Shown here one piece after another: positions 55,848 to 64,000 of a DNA stretch of 64,000 nt. Under the pieces are notes generated by a model. The model searched no databases. It was not told the origin of the DNA and saw only the letters and a program-made list of their open reading frames with translations. This DNA is from CAZTTH01 sp964615975. GTDB lineage: Bacteria > Verrucomicrobiota > Lentisphaeria > JABSQK01 > JAJFLO01. Numbering within the stretch: position 1 is the first letter of the stretch; every line of letters starts with the position of its first letter. The DNA is taken from contig CAZTTH010000009.1 in assembly GCA_964615975.1 (NCBI GenBank), positions 36,530-100,529 on the forward strand. Direction: 5' to 3'. The position numbers and the translations under genes were made by a program.

Positions 55848-56828
55848 TCATATACTACTTAAAATTTGGTCCCGGTCTGCTGGTGTGAGATAATCCAGGC
55901 GATTAAATTCATAGCGCGCCAACTTTTTTATTGCAGTGCCAGAGCCCACCGCATAGCCAATCATTTGTCCGAAACCATCAAGGCACAAACCCAATAATAG
56001 CGCCGGCAATACCCGTGCCCACAACATTTTCCCTCGTCCCGGCTGAGATAAGACCAGTACTATGCGTCAGAGACGGACAAACGGGATAAGTGGCGATCCC
56101 CAAAAATAGAGCAGCCGCGCGCTCATCGACATCACCTTGATACGCGAGCCCGCAAAGATCCGTCCACAATAAAATTGCACCCACATCCAGATGATCAGGG
56201 AGGAGAAATTGACATGCAAGGTTATCGCGGCTGGTTCGAGATATAATTCATGTCCCTGCTTGCGCAAATCCCAATGCAGCACGGTTTCAGCTTCTAACAT
56301 CGCTTCGAGCCGATCGCCATATTCCAGCAGAATGGCGCGTTTGTAACTGCTGTTATGGCCGGGGAGAAATTCGACCGTTCCCCCTGGAGTTGGGTCAATC
56401 CATGGACCATATCCAATCAGGAAGTCGGCCCAGCTTATAATCGTCATCGGATTGGCATTGCGGACGACGGGCCCCACTGCCGCATAGGGGAGACGATGAG
56501 TTTTGATCAAAGCTTCAGCCCAATCTGGTAAGGGAAAGCAATGATCTTCGGCCAGCGCCACTATGGCTGCGGTGGCATGACGTATGCCAATGGCATTAGC
56601 ATTTGACCGGGAAGTAATTTCCCCGCATTCGACAATGATTAGGTTGTTAAATCCTTTTACACTGGCAGAGGGGAGATCAAGCCGCGCTTTGGATGGGGCG
56701 ACAATTACAAGTTCCATCTTATGCAATACGGTTTGCTGGCATAAATATCCAATGGTTCTCAGTATGCTTTTCGCGTTATCCGCGGTCGCAAGTATAACTG
56801 AAATTTGAGGAGTGATCGAGGTCTTCAT
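55848..56828 (-). pseudogene. Family 2 glycosyltransferase with in-frame TGA
   Basis: The N-terminal 253 codons give a GT2 domain: QISVILATADNAKSILRTIGYL, a VALAEDHCFPLPDW acidic motif, and VEFLPGHNSSYKR. The frame stops at TGA 56067-56069. It then continues in the same frame for 72 more codons to TGA 55848-55850: RIVLVLSQPGRGK, then RVLPALLLGLCLDGFGQM, then GYAVGSGTAIKKLARYEFNR. This is the usual C-terminal part of this GT2 group (GQ..GY..G......YEF.R). So one TGA, probably at a Trp or Arg position, interrupts an otherwise whole gene of about 326 codons. Confidence 0.75.
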
Positions 56829-56842
56829 ACGGCTCTTTGTCC

Positions 56843-58092
56843 TTATTCATCGCGCGTTAACCTGACAGGTTTTCCGGTCGCTGCCGATGCGTTCGCGGCA
56901 ACGACTATCTGCACCGCGGTCCTGCCATCTTCAAGGGTACTTTTTACCGGATGGCCGGTGCGGATGGCATTAAGGAAATGCCGCCATTCCCGCTGATATG
57001 AAAGCGGATAATCGCCTCCTTGTTTCATCATACGAATGCCGAGTGGTAACTGCTTTAACCCGAGGGCGAACTGATTCAGTCGTGACCTTACGCCTCCTTC
57101 AATGCTGGAGATCGGATAAAAATCCAAGCCATCAAAACGAAACAGGGAAATTCGCAGCCGCCCATTTTGTCCATAAATCTCAATCTCGTTCTTGGCACTG
57201 GTGTGATCGCCAAAAAGCCCCGAGANNNNNNNNNNNNNNNNNNNNNNNNNNNNNNNNNNNNNNNNNNNNNNNNNNNNNNNNNNNNNNNNNNNNNNNNNNN
57301 NNNNNNNNNNNNNNNNNNNNNNNNNCCATAAATCTCAATCTCGTTCTTGGCACTGGTGTGATCGCCAAAAAGCCCCGAGATGATTACACCATTCTGCATC
57401 CGCGCTGAAATCGACACGGATTCATCGGGTTTTCGTTCTGAGTTGCTGAAGGCAAATATTTCTTCCACTTCGCTATCTAATAAATGCCGCCACCCATCGA
57501 AATGATGCACGGCGAGATCAAACATTGTTCCTCCTCCCTGTTCACGCTGAATTCTCCATAATGGCAACCCGGGATCAAATCCGATGGCACTTGTCCAGGT
57601 GCTATTTACCGCAGTGATAACTCCCAAAACGCCCTGATGGATCATTTTTTTCGCGTCCTCAATCAGCCGGTGGTAGCGCAAATTAAACCCAACCATAATT
57701 TTTCTTTCGGATGATCTGGCGGCGGCGATCAGTCGATCACAATCGGCCACACACAAGGCCAGAGGTTTTTCAACCAACAGGTGCTTGCCAGCCGCTAACA
57801 CATCAAGAGCCATGGCGATATGAAATTGCGCCGGCGTCAACACCGCGATCACATCGAGAGAGGAATCGGCGAGCATCTCGCGATAATCGCGATGACATTG
57901 TTTTATCGCGAATCGCGCAGCGATTTTATCTAGTTGTTCGGGATTATTGTCAGAGATTGCCGTTACTTTCGCCTCCGGCACATGCTGCAGCGCGGGCAAA
58001 TGGAGCGATCCCCCGGCATAACCGCAACCGATGATGCCTAATTTCAATGGGTTCTCACGGCCCGTGGCTGAATTGTATTGATAACTACTCAT
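56843..58092 (-). CDS. Gfo/Idh/MocA-family oxidoreductase (split only by an assembly gap)
   Basis: The N-terminal Rossmann domain (KLGIIGCGYAGGSLHLPAL, then AGKHLLVEKPLAL with the catalytic-type EKP) and the C-terminal domain (TMFDLAVHHFDGWRHLL) are clear. A 100-N gap (57226-57325) is flanked by the same 55 bases on both sides. Removing 155 bases (gap plus one copy) restores one frame of 364 residues ending RLTRDE. Such enzymes oxidise sugars or reduce keto-sugars with NAD(P). It ends 15 bases before the GT2, so both probably act in one sugar pathway. Confidence 0.88.
57171..57380. other. Scaffold gap: 100 Ns between identical 55-bp contig ends
   Basis: Bases 57171-57225 and 57326-57380 are identical. 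They surround exactly 100 Ns. This is the signature of two contigs overlapping by one k-mer length that a scaffolder joined with a default gap. The true sequence most likely has neither the Ns nor the second copy. Confidence 0.9.
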
Positions 58093-58249
58093 GGGAATTG
58101 TAATAACCCTGGCAATTGGAATTTATGTTATGCTGAACACAATCAGGTTTTAGAATAGCTAGCATGGGTATCAATCTGATGGGAATGGCAGTGATCGAAA
58201 ATTCGGCTGCTTGCAGTCCAAATCATTTTGATTAAAGTCGGGAATTCTT

Positions 58250-60385
58250 TTAATATTCATCCCAGACACCGTGATACGCATCCAAACTTGCAAAATAGTC
58301 CAGCAAACGCCGATAAAACGGATTAACACTGATCGTGGCACTGTCACCGATCACAATCAGCTTGCGGCGGGCGCGGGTAAGCGCCACGTTCATGCGTCGC
58401 AGATCGGCAAGAAATCCGATGGTCTTGTCGCGGTTCGAACGCACCAATGAAATGATGACAACCTCGTTTTCCCGCCCTTGAAAGCCGTCGATGGAAGCAA
58501 TTTCAACTGTGTCGTCAGTGATCAGGTCGCGCAGGTGTCGCACCTGGGCTGAATAAGGAGAAATAACCACAATTGTCCGCGGGGGCACTCCGCAGGCAAC
58601 AAGCTGGTCGATTTTGCGGCGCACCAGGTCCGCTTCTTCGGGGTTGAAAAAACTTTGCGTCTGGGGCTCCAGTTCTTCATCATAATGCGCCCCGGAGGTG
58701 TCGATGAAATGTATCGCGCTGGCGGTAAGATCATCGAACTGAATGGAAGCGAGATCGCTCAGACGATGAGCTGCGACCGAAGCATCGGCAATCAGGGAAT
58801 GATGATAAAACTCTTGTGAAGAAAAATTCATGATCTCGGTGGACATGCGATATTGCCTGGTCAATTGGCACGCAATGGTATCTCCCTGATCTCCGATCAG
58901 ACGCTCGAATAATGTGATCCCGTATCCCTGGTGTTCAGCTTCGGGAGAAATGATGGTGGGCGGCAATTGACAATGATCCCCGGCCATGATGACTTTGCGC
59001 GCCCGCTGGATGGGTATCCAACATGCCGGCTCGGTCGCCTGGCCAGCCTCATCGATAATGGCCACGGCAAAATCGCGCCCCCCCAGAATGTCAGCGGCGG
59101 CGCCATGGAGGGTGGCACAGATAACCTGCGCCCGGTCCAGTATATTCTCTATGATCCGGTTTTCCCAGTCACGAGCTTCAGCGAAAAGAGTATCAGCCTC
59201 GCGGCGATATTCCTGGGATAAAGCCCGATGATTTCCCGTGGCATTTTGTTTTTCCGCTTTGTCTGACCAGGCAAGGGCATCACGTCTTAGTTGGCGTGCG
59301 TGTTGATAATCGGGATGATTGGCAACCTGTGAGTCCAGGCTGTGTTCCTGCAAGGATGCCAACAATCGCAATGGATGACCAATGCGAATCACAGGGCTGT
59401 GAACTGCCAGCAGTCGTTCGAAAAGATTGTCAACCGCCAAATTGCTCGGAGCGCATACCAACACGGTATCCCCGCGTCGGATCAATTCCTGAATAATCGC
59501 CACCAGAGTGGTAGTCTTACCAGTTCCTGGTGGCCCATGAATCATAACGAAATCGTCACATTTTAACGCCATTTGCAATGCGTGAAGTTGCGCCGCATCC
59601 AATTGGTGGTGGGATTCAAGGGCCGGATCGCGAGCCGATACGCTGCACGGTCTGATCCCCAGTGACAAATCGCGTAATTCCGCCAGTCGATCGTCCTCGG
59701 CGTATTGTACTCTGGCCAGTGCCTGTCGTTCCCAATTCCGGGAAATTTCATCACGCGCTGAAACAATGCCATAAGAAAGCGAAGGATCAACCGACGACAC
59801 GGTCGCGGGAAGCGCCACTTGCAGAGAATATTTTGTAATCTTCGCGATGATCCCGCGATAGGATACGACTTTTTCTTTGCCGCCATCACTTCCAGGCAAT
59901 AGTTGGATACAACTTCCCGGACGAAGTTCAGACCATGGCAAGGGTATGCCAGGTGATCGTGGGACCAAGGTTATCATCATGCGATTTCCCACACCCGCTT
60001 CGATATCAGCGATTTTCAATCCTCCAATAATGGACTCAGGCAGCGATGACCGTGGACGAGTTGAATCCCCGGTTGATTGCGTGAGTTCAGCCTGCGCTTC
60101 CATTTCCAAACATCGCCTAAGAAAATCGAAGTGACGGTCGGAGGGACGTTTGATCAACTCGTTCTCCCACCAGACATTCAAGGTGCGATAATGCAGCGGA
60201 GTCGCAATTAACGACCTTCCAATTCGAGGTCCGATTTGGGGATCCAACTCAATCTTGGCCATCGTGTCAAGGATCATGATCTTGCCGATGTGCTGTTTTT
60301 TAATCGTGGAATGGGCAAGCATCCACTCGATGAGAGTCGACTTTCTAGATTGGGGCGGCAGCGCGGAGACAACTAAATAAGGCAT
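58250..60385 (-). CDS. Superfamily 1 helicase, IGHMBP2/UPF1-like
   Basis: The 711 residues carry SF1 helicase motifs: FVMIHGPPGTGKTTTLVAII (I), VCAPSNLAVDNLFERL (Ia), AIIDEAGQATEPACWIP (II), MAGDHCQLPPT (III), QLTRQYRMSTEIM (IV), EIASIDGFQGRENEVVIISLVRSN (V) and RRMNVALTRARRKLIVIGD (VI). An N-terminal barrel-like part with PGSCIQLLPG precedes them. It is probably a DNA/RNA helicase with 5'-3' polarity. The start is uncertain: ATGs at 60277 and 60262 are possible. Confidence 0.9.
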   Translation of the reverse strand: MPYLVVSALPPQSRKSTLIEWMLAHSTIKKQHIGKIMILDTMAKIELDPQIGPRIGRSLIATPLHYRTLNVWWENELIKRPSDRHFDFLRRCLEMEAQAELTQSTGDSTRPRSSLPESIIGGLKIADIEAGVGNRMMITLVPRSPGIPLPWSELRPGSCIQLLPGSDGGKEKVVSYRGIIAKITKYSLQVALPATVSSVDPSLSYGIVSARDEISRNWERQALARVQYAEDDRLAELRDLSLGIRPCSVSARDPALESHHQLDAAQLHALQMALKCDDFVMIHGPPGTGKTTTLVAIIQELIRRGDTVLVCAPSNLAVDNLFERLLAVHSPVIRIGHPLRLLASLQEHSLDSQVANHPDYQHARQLRRDALAWSDKAEKQNATGNHRALSQEYRREADTLFAEARDWENRIIENILDRAQVICATLHGAAADILGGRDFAVAIIDEAGQATEPACWIPIQRARKVIMAGDHCQLPPTIISPEAEHQGYGITLFERLIGDQGDTIACQLTRQYRMSTEIMNFSSQEFYHHSLIADASVAAHRLSDLASIQFDDLTASAIHFIDTSGAHYDEELEPQTQSFFNPEEADLVRRKIDQLVACGVPPRTIVVISPYSAQVRHLRDLITDDTVEIASIDGFQGRENEVVIISLVRSNRDKTIGFLADLRRMNVALTRARRKLIVIGDSATISVNPFYRRLLDYFASLDAYHGVWDEY

Positions 60386-60425
60386 AACAGAAAATCTTCA
60401 TCAGAGCTTAAAGAATTTACCGGAA

Positions 60426-60692
60426 ATGGTTGTAGTGTACGACCGCAACATTGCAAATGAAATGCGATATTCGTATCCCGGATCAAAATTATCAATGTGG
60501 GTAGCAGATACTTTTTCTTGTTTGTCACAACTGTGGTTAGACTGTCCGCCGTCGGATTTTCGCAGACCACCGTTTCAATCAAGCTGGTTATCGCACAAAC
60601 TACTTCAAAAACCTGATCCCGTTCAGTATAAATACTGGAATTGGCAGGCGACTATTTGCCGGGATACCATGTCCACTGACCTAACGGTGTAA
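60426..60692 (+). CDS. Hypothetical short gene with a decayed copy at 265-362
   Basis: This 88-codon frame reads, from the middle, LWLDCPPSDFRRPPFQSSWLSHKLLQKPDP and then QYKYWNWQ. The part DC...DFRRPPFQSSW has a diverged copy near the left end of the window, where several codons differ only at third positions, suggesting past selection on protein. I know no family for it. It may be an intact small gene or itself a remnant. It is divergent from the helicase and lies 90 bases before rfbB. Confidence 0.35.
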   Translation: MVVVYDRNIANEMRYSYPGSKLSMWVADTFSCLSQLWLDCPPSDFRRPPFQSSWLSHKLLQKPDPVQYKYWNWQATICRDTMSTDLTV

Positions 60693-60782
60693 CCGGGATG
60701 GCCGTAAAATGTCATTAAGCCGAGGACGAACTGGTTTTCGGAAACCGGATGATAATAATTCAATCTGTGCGGGAAAAGTAGC

Positions 60783-61808
60783 ATGAATGATTACAATTCA
60801 CTTTTAATTACTGGCGGTTGCGGCTTTATTGGCAGCAATTTCATTCGCTGGCTGACAGAAAAACTTCCAACCATAAAGGTCGTCAACCTGGATGCATTAA
60901 CCTATGCCGGCAATCTTGATAATCTGCGGGAAATCATGAATGAAACCAATTATCATTTTGTCCGTGGCGATATCAACGATGAAATCTTGATACGACAATT
61001 AATCGACACCCATCATATTGATGGCATAATAAATTTCGCGGCTGAAAGCCATGTGGATCGTTCCATCGCCGATTCGCAACCATTTATCGACACTAATATC
61101 AGTGGCACTGCCAACTTATTGCGATTGGCGGTGGAATTTAAAGTCAGGCGTTTTTTACAGGTTTCCACGGATGAAGTGTATGGAACATTGGGGGATTCGG
61201 GTAAATTCAGTGAAAGTTCACCGATTCATCCAAACTCACCCTACAGCGCGAGCAAGGCTGCCGCCGACCATTTTGTTCAAGCCTTTCACCATACCTATCA
61301 ATTAAATACCGTCATTACCCGTTCCTCAAATAATTATGGTCCATATCAGTTCCCCGAAAAACTCATCCCATTGATGTTTAACAATGCCCGGCAAGATCGC
61401 CCGCTGCCTGTCTATGGTGATGGCAGGAATGTGCGCGACTGGTTGTACGTCAGCGATAATTGCGCTGCCATCTGGACGGTATTTCTCCATGGCAATTCCG
61501 GTGAAGTCTACAATATTGGCGGTGAACAGGAACTGACCAATCTCGAGGTGATCAAAACCATTCTGAATTACCTGAACAAGCCGGATTCACTCATCCACTT
61601 TGTCAAGGATCGTCCCGGGCATGATCGCCGCTATGCCATTGATATCAAGAAGATCAACACCTCCCTGGGATGGCGGCCGGTAGTCGATTTTGCCACCGGG
61701 ATGCGACAAACCCTGGATTGGTATAGCGCTCATCAGGATTGGGTTGAGCAGGTTACATCAGGTCATTATCAGCAATACTATAATGAAATGTATGCCGATC
61801 GGTGTTGA
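60783..61808 (+). CDS. rfbB: dTDP-glucose 4,6-dehydratase
   Basis: The 341 residues match RfbB: LLITGGCGFIGSNFIRW (NAD site), NFAAESHVDRSI, FLQVSTDEVYGTL with the catalytic Thr/Asp/Glu, YSASKAAADHF with the Tyr-Lys pair and RSSNNYGPYQFPEKLIPL. It converts dTDP-glucose to dTDP-4-keto-6-deoxyglucose, the second step of dTDP-rhamnose synthesis. rfbD lies 1.1 kb downstream. rfbA and rfbC are not in the window. Confidence 0.96.
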   Translation: MNDYNSLLITGGCGFIGSNFIRWLTEKLPTIKVVNLDALTYAGNLDNLREIMNETNYHFVRGDINDEILIRQLIDTHHIDGIINFAAESHVDRSIADSQPFIDTNISGTANLLRLAVEFKVRRFLQVSTDEVYGTLGDSGKFSESSPIHPNSPYSASKAAADHFVQAFHHTYQLNTVITRSSNNYGPYQFPEKLIPLMFNNARQDRPLPVYGDGRNVRDWLYVSDNCAAIWTVFLHGNSGEVYNIGGEQELTNLEVIKTILNYLNKPDSLIHFVKDRPGHDRRYAIDIKKINTSLGWRPVVDFATGMRQTLDWYSAHQDWVEQVTSGHYQQYYNEMYADRC

Positions 61809-61926
61809 CTTTTGCCAAATTTGTTCTGAAACCGTATTGCATTTATTGATTGCGTTGGTGTTATTATAACTTTTATCATCGAGATTTCGAAAAACGATCA
61901 TCTCATAATTTTGGGAGTAGACGTTC

Positions 61927-62000
61927 GTAGTAAGCCACGATTAGTGGCGTTCTTAGGCGTGCATGCATTGTCGCTCACGGCACTGATCGTGCCTTACTAC
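61927..62000. repeat. REP-like inverted pair of small palindromes
   Basis: Two 22-base arms, GTAGTAAGCCACGATTAGTGG(C) at 61927-61948 and its near inverse complement at 61979-62000, differ at three positions. Each arm contains its own hairpin: GCCAC/GTGGC in the first, GGCAC/GTGCC in the second. Two of the differences keep this pairing. The layout is like bacterial REP/BIME elements. It lies in the gap between rfbB and the UppP homologue (61809-62111), which otherwise holds no gene. Confidence 0.7.
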
Positions 62001-62111
62001 CAACTACTGTTCAATGTTGAATTTTCGAAAACTCGAAGACGATGAGTATACACTAATTAACCTCCATCAGACTTATCACACTTTTCAAAATACATCCTTC
62101 CATTCATTGTC

Positions 62112-62909
62112 ATGATCGTTGAATTATTCAGGATTATCGTACTTGGAATCGTCGCGGGTTTCAGTCAGATCTTCCCCATCAGTGAGCAAACCCATCTGGC
62201 AATATTTGAACGATTGCTGTCCGTTCACCAGGAACTTATCAGCTTTTATGAGATAATTCTGAATGGCGGCATTATGATTGCCATCATGATTTATTATCGC
62301 CGTGAACTCCGCGAGCTTACTAAACAGGAAAATCATCAAACCGTTTATTATCTCATCATCGGTACGCTGCTGCTGATCTTTCCGGGTTTGATATTCAAAT
62401 TGATTTTCACGCCCGGCATGGCGTATTTATGGATATCCGGGATTGGGTTATTGGTCACAGCTTACCTGATCAGATTCATTCACCGCCCAGAAACCGAGGA
62501 TTCCCGGGAGCTTGTTGCCATGACCTGGCAGCACGCTGTGTTTATCGGATTAGCCCAGTGCGGCGCCTATATCCCGGGGGTATCACGCATGGGCGCGATA
62601 ATTGCCCTGGCTTCGCGCCTGGGATATCGGCATGAATCGGCGGTCAAATTTTCCCTGTTTTTAGCGCTCCCGCCCTTAGCCGGAGCAATTATCTTCAATG
62701 CCTTTGATCTTCTCAATGATCCCAGTGTTTCCATGCGCCTATCAGGTGAATTCATCTACGTAATTATCCTGGGGATAGCCGCTTCTGCCAGCGTTGGATA
62801 TGCCGCCATCAGCATATTGCTCAACAGCTTGAAATCGCTGCGCTTTCAATGGTTCAGTTATTATTGTTTGGTGATGGCGGCATTGCTGTTTATTTTTTCG
62901 ATGGTCTGA
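62112..62909 (+). CDS. UppP/BacA-family membrane protein, key Glu residues lost
   Basis: The 265 residues and about eight helices match undecaprenyl-diphosphatase UppP. The first motif, EGLTEFLPVSSTGH in E. coli, reads AGFSQIFPISEQTH here. E17 becomes Ala (A15) and E21, important for catalysis, becomes Gln (Q19); SSTG becomes SEQT. The second motif keeps PGVSR but has M in place of the next Ser. Activity as a C55-PP phosphatase is therefore doubtful. A lipid carrier or transport role is possible. It lies between two rhamnose genes. Confidence 0.8.
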   Translation: MIVELFRIIVLGIVAGFSQIFPISEQTHLAIFERLLSVHQELISFYEIILNGGIMIAIMIYYRRELRELTKQENHQTVYYLIIGTLLLIFPGLIFKLIFTPGMAYLWISGIGLLVTAYLIRFIHRPETEDSRELVAMTWQHAVFIGLAQCGAYIPGVSRMGAIIALASRLGYRHESAVKFSLFLALPPLAGAIIFNAFDLLNDPSVSMRLSGEFIYVIILGIAASASVGYAAISILLNSLKSLRFQWFSYYCLVMAALLFIFSMV

Positions 62910-62956
62910 AATCCAAACACGGAAAAAATTTTCCAACCACAAGATAAAATCAGCTT

Positions 62957-63829
62957 ATGATGAAATCGATTCGGGTTGCAGTACTGGGAGCGCATGGGAT
63001 GCTGGGTTCGGAGATTGTCGAGACGTTGACCGCATCTGGAATTGCAGCGATTCCCTGGCATAAGCCAGTTTGGGATTTTACCCGGGAAGAGGATCTGGAA
63101 CGCGCGGTTAAAGCCGCCGAAATTCTCGTAAACTGTGCCGCCTATACCCAGGTCGACAACGCCGAGAGTGAGACGGAGCTGGCATATCAAATCAATGCCC
63201 AAGCGGTTGATCGTCTGGGGCAGCTTGCCGCTCGTTATCAGCGCTATGTCCTTCATTTTAGTACTGATTTTGTTTACGATGGCACCCTGGATCGAGCCTA
63301 TACAGAAGCCGATGCCACTCATCCGCTGAACGTCTATGGCGCCTCAAAACTATTAGGGGAATCCCATTTGCGTCACAGCGGTTGCCGCCACGCGATTGTC
63401 CGGCTGGAATGGTTGTATGGAAAAAATGGCGCCAACTTTATCACCCGGTTATGCCAGCGCGCTAGCACCGCGGGAGTCATCCGCATGGTTGACGATCAAA
63501 TCGGCGCGCCTACCGACACCAGTTCGGTCGCGCAGATGGCAAAAGAGATCATCATCCGGCAATTGGAAGGTTGTTTTTTGTTTGCTCTCGCCGGATATGT
63601 TTCGCGCTATGACATCGCGCGATTTATTTTAACCGCCCGCAATATTGATATTCCCGTGGAGCCCATCAAAACCGCGGATTTGAATCTGCCGGCGCGACGG
63701 CCCCTGAATTCCCGCTTCGATTGCGGTAAAATCGATGCCGCATTAGAGTGCTCTCGTCCGCGCTGGGATGTGGTGTTGGGAGAATACCTGAGGAATAATG
63801 AAATCACCAGGATGGACGCCGCGAAGTAA
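62957..63829 (+). CDS. rfbD: dTDP-4-dehydrorhamnose reductase
   Basis: The 290 residues match RmlD: RVAVLGAHGMLGSEIVETL, LVNCAAYTQVDNAESETELAYQINAQAV, FSTDFVYDG, HPLNVYGASKLLGE with the Tyr-Lys pair, and RLEWLYGKNGANFI. It is the last enzyme of dTDP-L-rhamnose synthesis, reducing the 4-keto group with NAD(P)H. It sits 47 bases after the UppP homologue and 1.1 kb from rfbB. Confidence 0.92.
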   Translation: MMKSIRVAVLGAHGMLGSEIVETLTASGIAAIPWHKPVWDFTREEDLERAVKAAEILVNCAAYTQVDNAESETELAYQINAQAVDRLGQLAARYQRYVLHFSTDFVYDGTLDRAYTEADATHPLNVYGASKLLGESHLRHSGCRHAIVRLEWLYGKNGANFITRLCQRASTAGVIRMVDDQIGAPTDTSSVAQMAKEIIIRQLEGCFLFALAGYVSRYDIARFILTARNIDIPVEPIKTADLNLPARRPLNSRFDCGKIDAALECSRPRWDVVLGEYLRNNEITRMDAAK

Positions 63830-63910
63830 TTCCAGCCGTCGGAACCTGTTATATACCGCATGCTTCCCAAGCGGAAATTCCGGTATATGTTTAGCGACGA
63901 GTTTGAAGCT

Positions 63911-63989
63911 CATCCTTTTAGGATGCGCCTCTCTCAGGAATTATAGCCATTCAGGCTAAAAGCCTGTACTCGCGCGCCTGAAAGCGCGC
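63911..63989. repeat. Cluster of small palindromes at the right edge
   Basis: Four small inverted repeats follow each other: CATCC-TTTTA-GGATG (63911-63925), TAGCC-ATTCA-GGCTA (63944-63958), CAGGCT-AAA-AGCCTG (63952-63966) and GCGCGC-CTGAAA-GCGCGC (63972-63989). The second and third overlap, so they are alternatives. No gene is seen. This looks like an intergenic repeat element that may go on beyond the window. Confidence 0.5.
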
Positions 63990-64000
63990 TCTATCAGTAA

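Noticed and set aside
22507..56828. TGA read as Trp throughout (alternative genetic code)
   Set aside because: Many intact genes end at TGA at the normal family length (yicC, lpxI, lptE, sod) and four ATGA start/stop overlaps use it. The code is standard.
57171..57380. True 55-bp duplication with intervening sequence
   Set aside because: Exactly 100 Ns between identical ends, and a restored single frame after collapse, point to an assembly artefact.
1..64000. CRISPR array, prophage, insertion sequence or defence island
   Set aside because: No direct-repeat array, integrase, transposase or known defence gene was seen in any frame.

Overview
The window is chromosomal DNA of a diderm, LPS-making bacterium of middling GC content. 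Evidence for an outer membrane includes lpxI, an LptE-like lipoprotein, a BamD-like TPR protein, a heptosyltransferase-type GT9, an ExbB/ExbD pair, and several lipoproteins with clear lipoboxes. Superoxide dismutase and an oxygen-dependent class I ribonucleotide reductase point to contact with oxygen. NrdB is of the Chlamydia-like class Ic type. A tiny AURKAIP1/COX24-type ribosomal protein, DUF2851, DUF4388 and an OleC-like ligase fit PVC-type, Sumerlaeota, Hydrogenedentota or similar environmental lineages, but I cannot fix the phylum. The sequence is a draft assembly: one 100-N gap is flanked by an identical 55-bp overlap. The genetic code is standard, because TGA ends many intact genes and forms several ATGA start/stop overlaps.

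Layout. 1-2.3 kb: end of leuA, then yicC and an RluA-type pseudouridine synthase overlapping by ATGA. 2.4-4 kb: a membrane-anchored FGE-sulfatase-domain protein. 4-7.5 kb (minus): a Fur-family regulator, an ABC-2-like membrane protein and a large SPFH protein in one run. 7.5-13.7 kb: a receiver/DUF4388 protein, FtsQ-like protein, TPR protein, a 29-residue ribosomal protein missed by ordinary ORF length cut-offs, and lpxI. 14-22.4 kb: HtrA protease, DUF2851, a metallophosphoesterase/GT9/queG run (GT9 is frameshifted at a T9 tract), glnA with a leader hairpin, and a CDC123-like protein. 22.5-26.8 kb: a HEAT lipoprotein/ddl/sugar-dehydrogenase operon joined by ATGA overlaps (the dehydrogenase has an in-frame TGA), a secreted unknown and a Trm112-type protein. 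27-33.4 kb: fmt, RNase E/G, purC, then BamD-like, LptE-like and another lipoprotein. 33.4-38.1 kb: OleC-like ligase, mtaB, a lipoprotein and SOD. 38.3-42.7 kb: nrdA-nrdB with a pair of NrdR-like boxes upstream of nrdA. 42.9-46.5 kb: exbB-exbD with two unknown envelope genes, yggS and dciA. 46.5-55.5 kb: PhoH-PIN protein, response regulator, small membrane protein, bioC/bioH-like pair, a 975-residue hybrid histidine kinase and mgtE. 55.6-64 kb: tRNA-Leu(CAG), a GT2 interrupted by TGA, a Gfo/Idh/MocA oxidoreductase split only by the assembly gap, an SF1 helicase, rfbB, a divergent UppP homologue, rfbD, and palindromic repeats.

How the genes fit together: much of the window serves envelope building. 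This includes lipid A precursor hydrolysis (lpxI), LPS transport and outer-membrane assembly (LptE, BamD-like), peptidoglycan precursors (ddl), dTDP-rhamnose steps (rfbB, rfbD) and glycosyltransferases. The rest covers central metabolism (leuA, glnA, purC, bioC/bioH), translation and tRNA modification (fmt, mtaB, queG, RluA-type), and DNA precursor supply (nrdAB).

I found no prophage, transposon, CRISPR array or recognisable defence island. The most unusual points are: an ExbD whose proton-carrying Asp is Asn beside two unknown genes; a UppP homologue lacking both N-terminal motif Glu residues; a bacterial CDC123 homologue; three interrupted genes (one frameshift, two in-frame TGA); and two diverged copies of an unidentified coding-like sequence at the two ends of the window.
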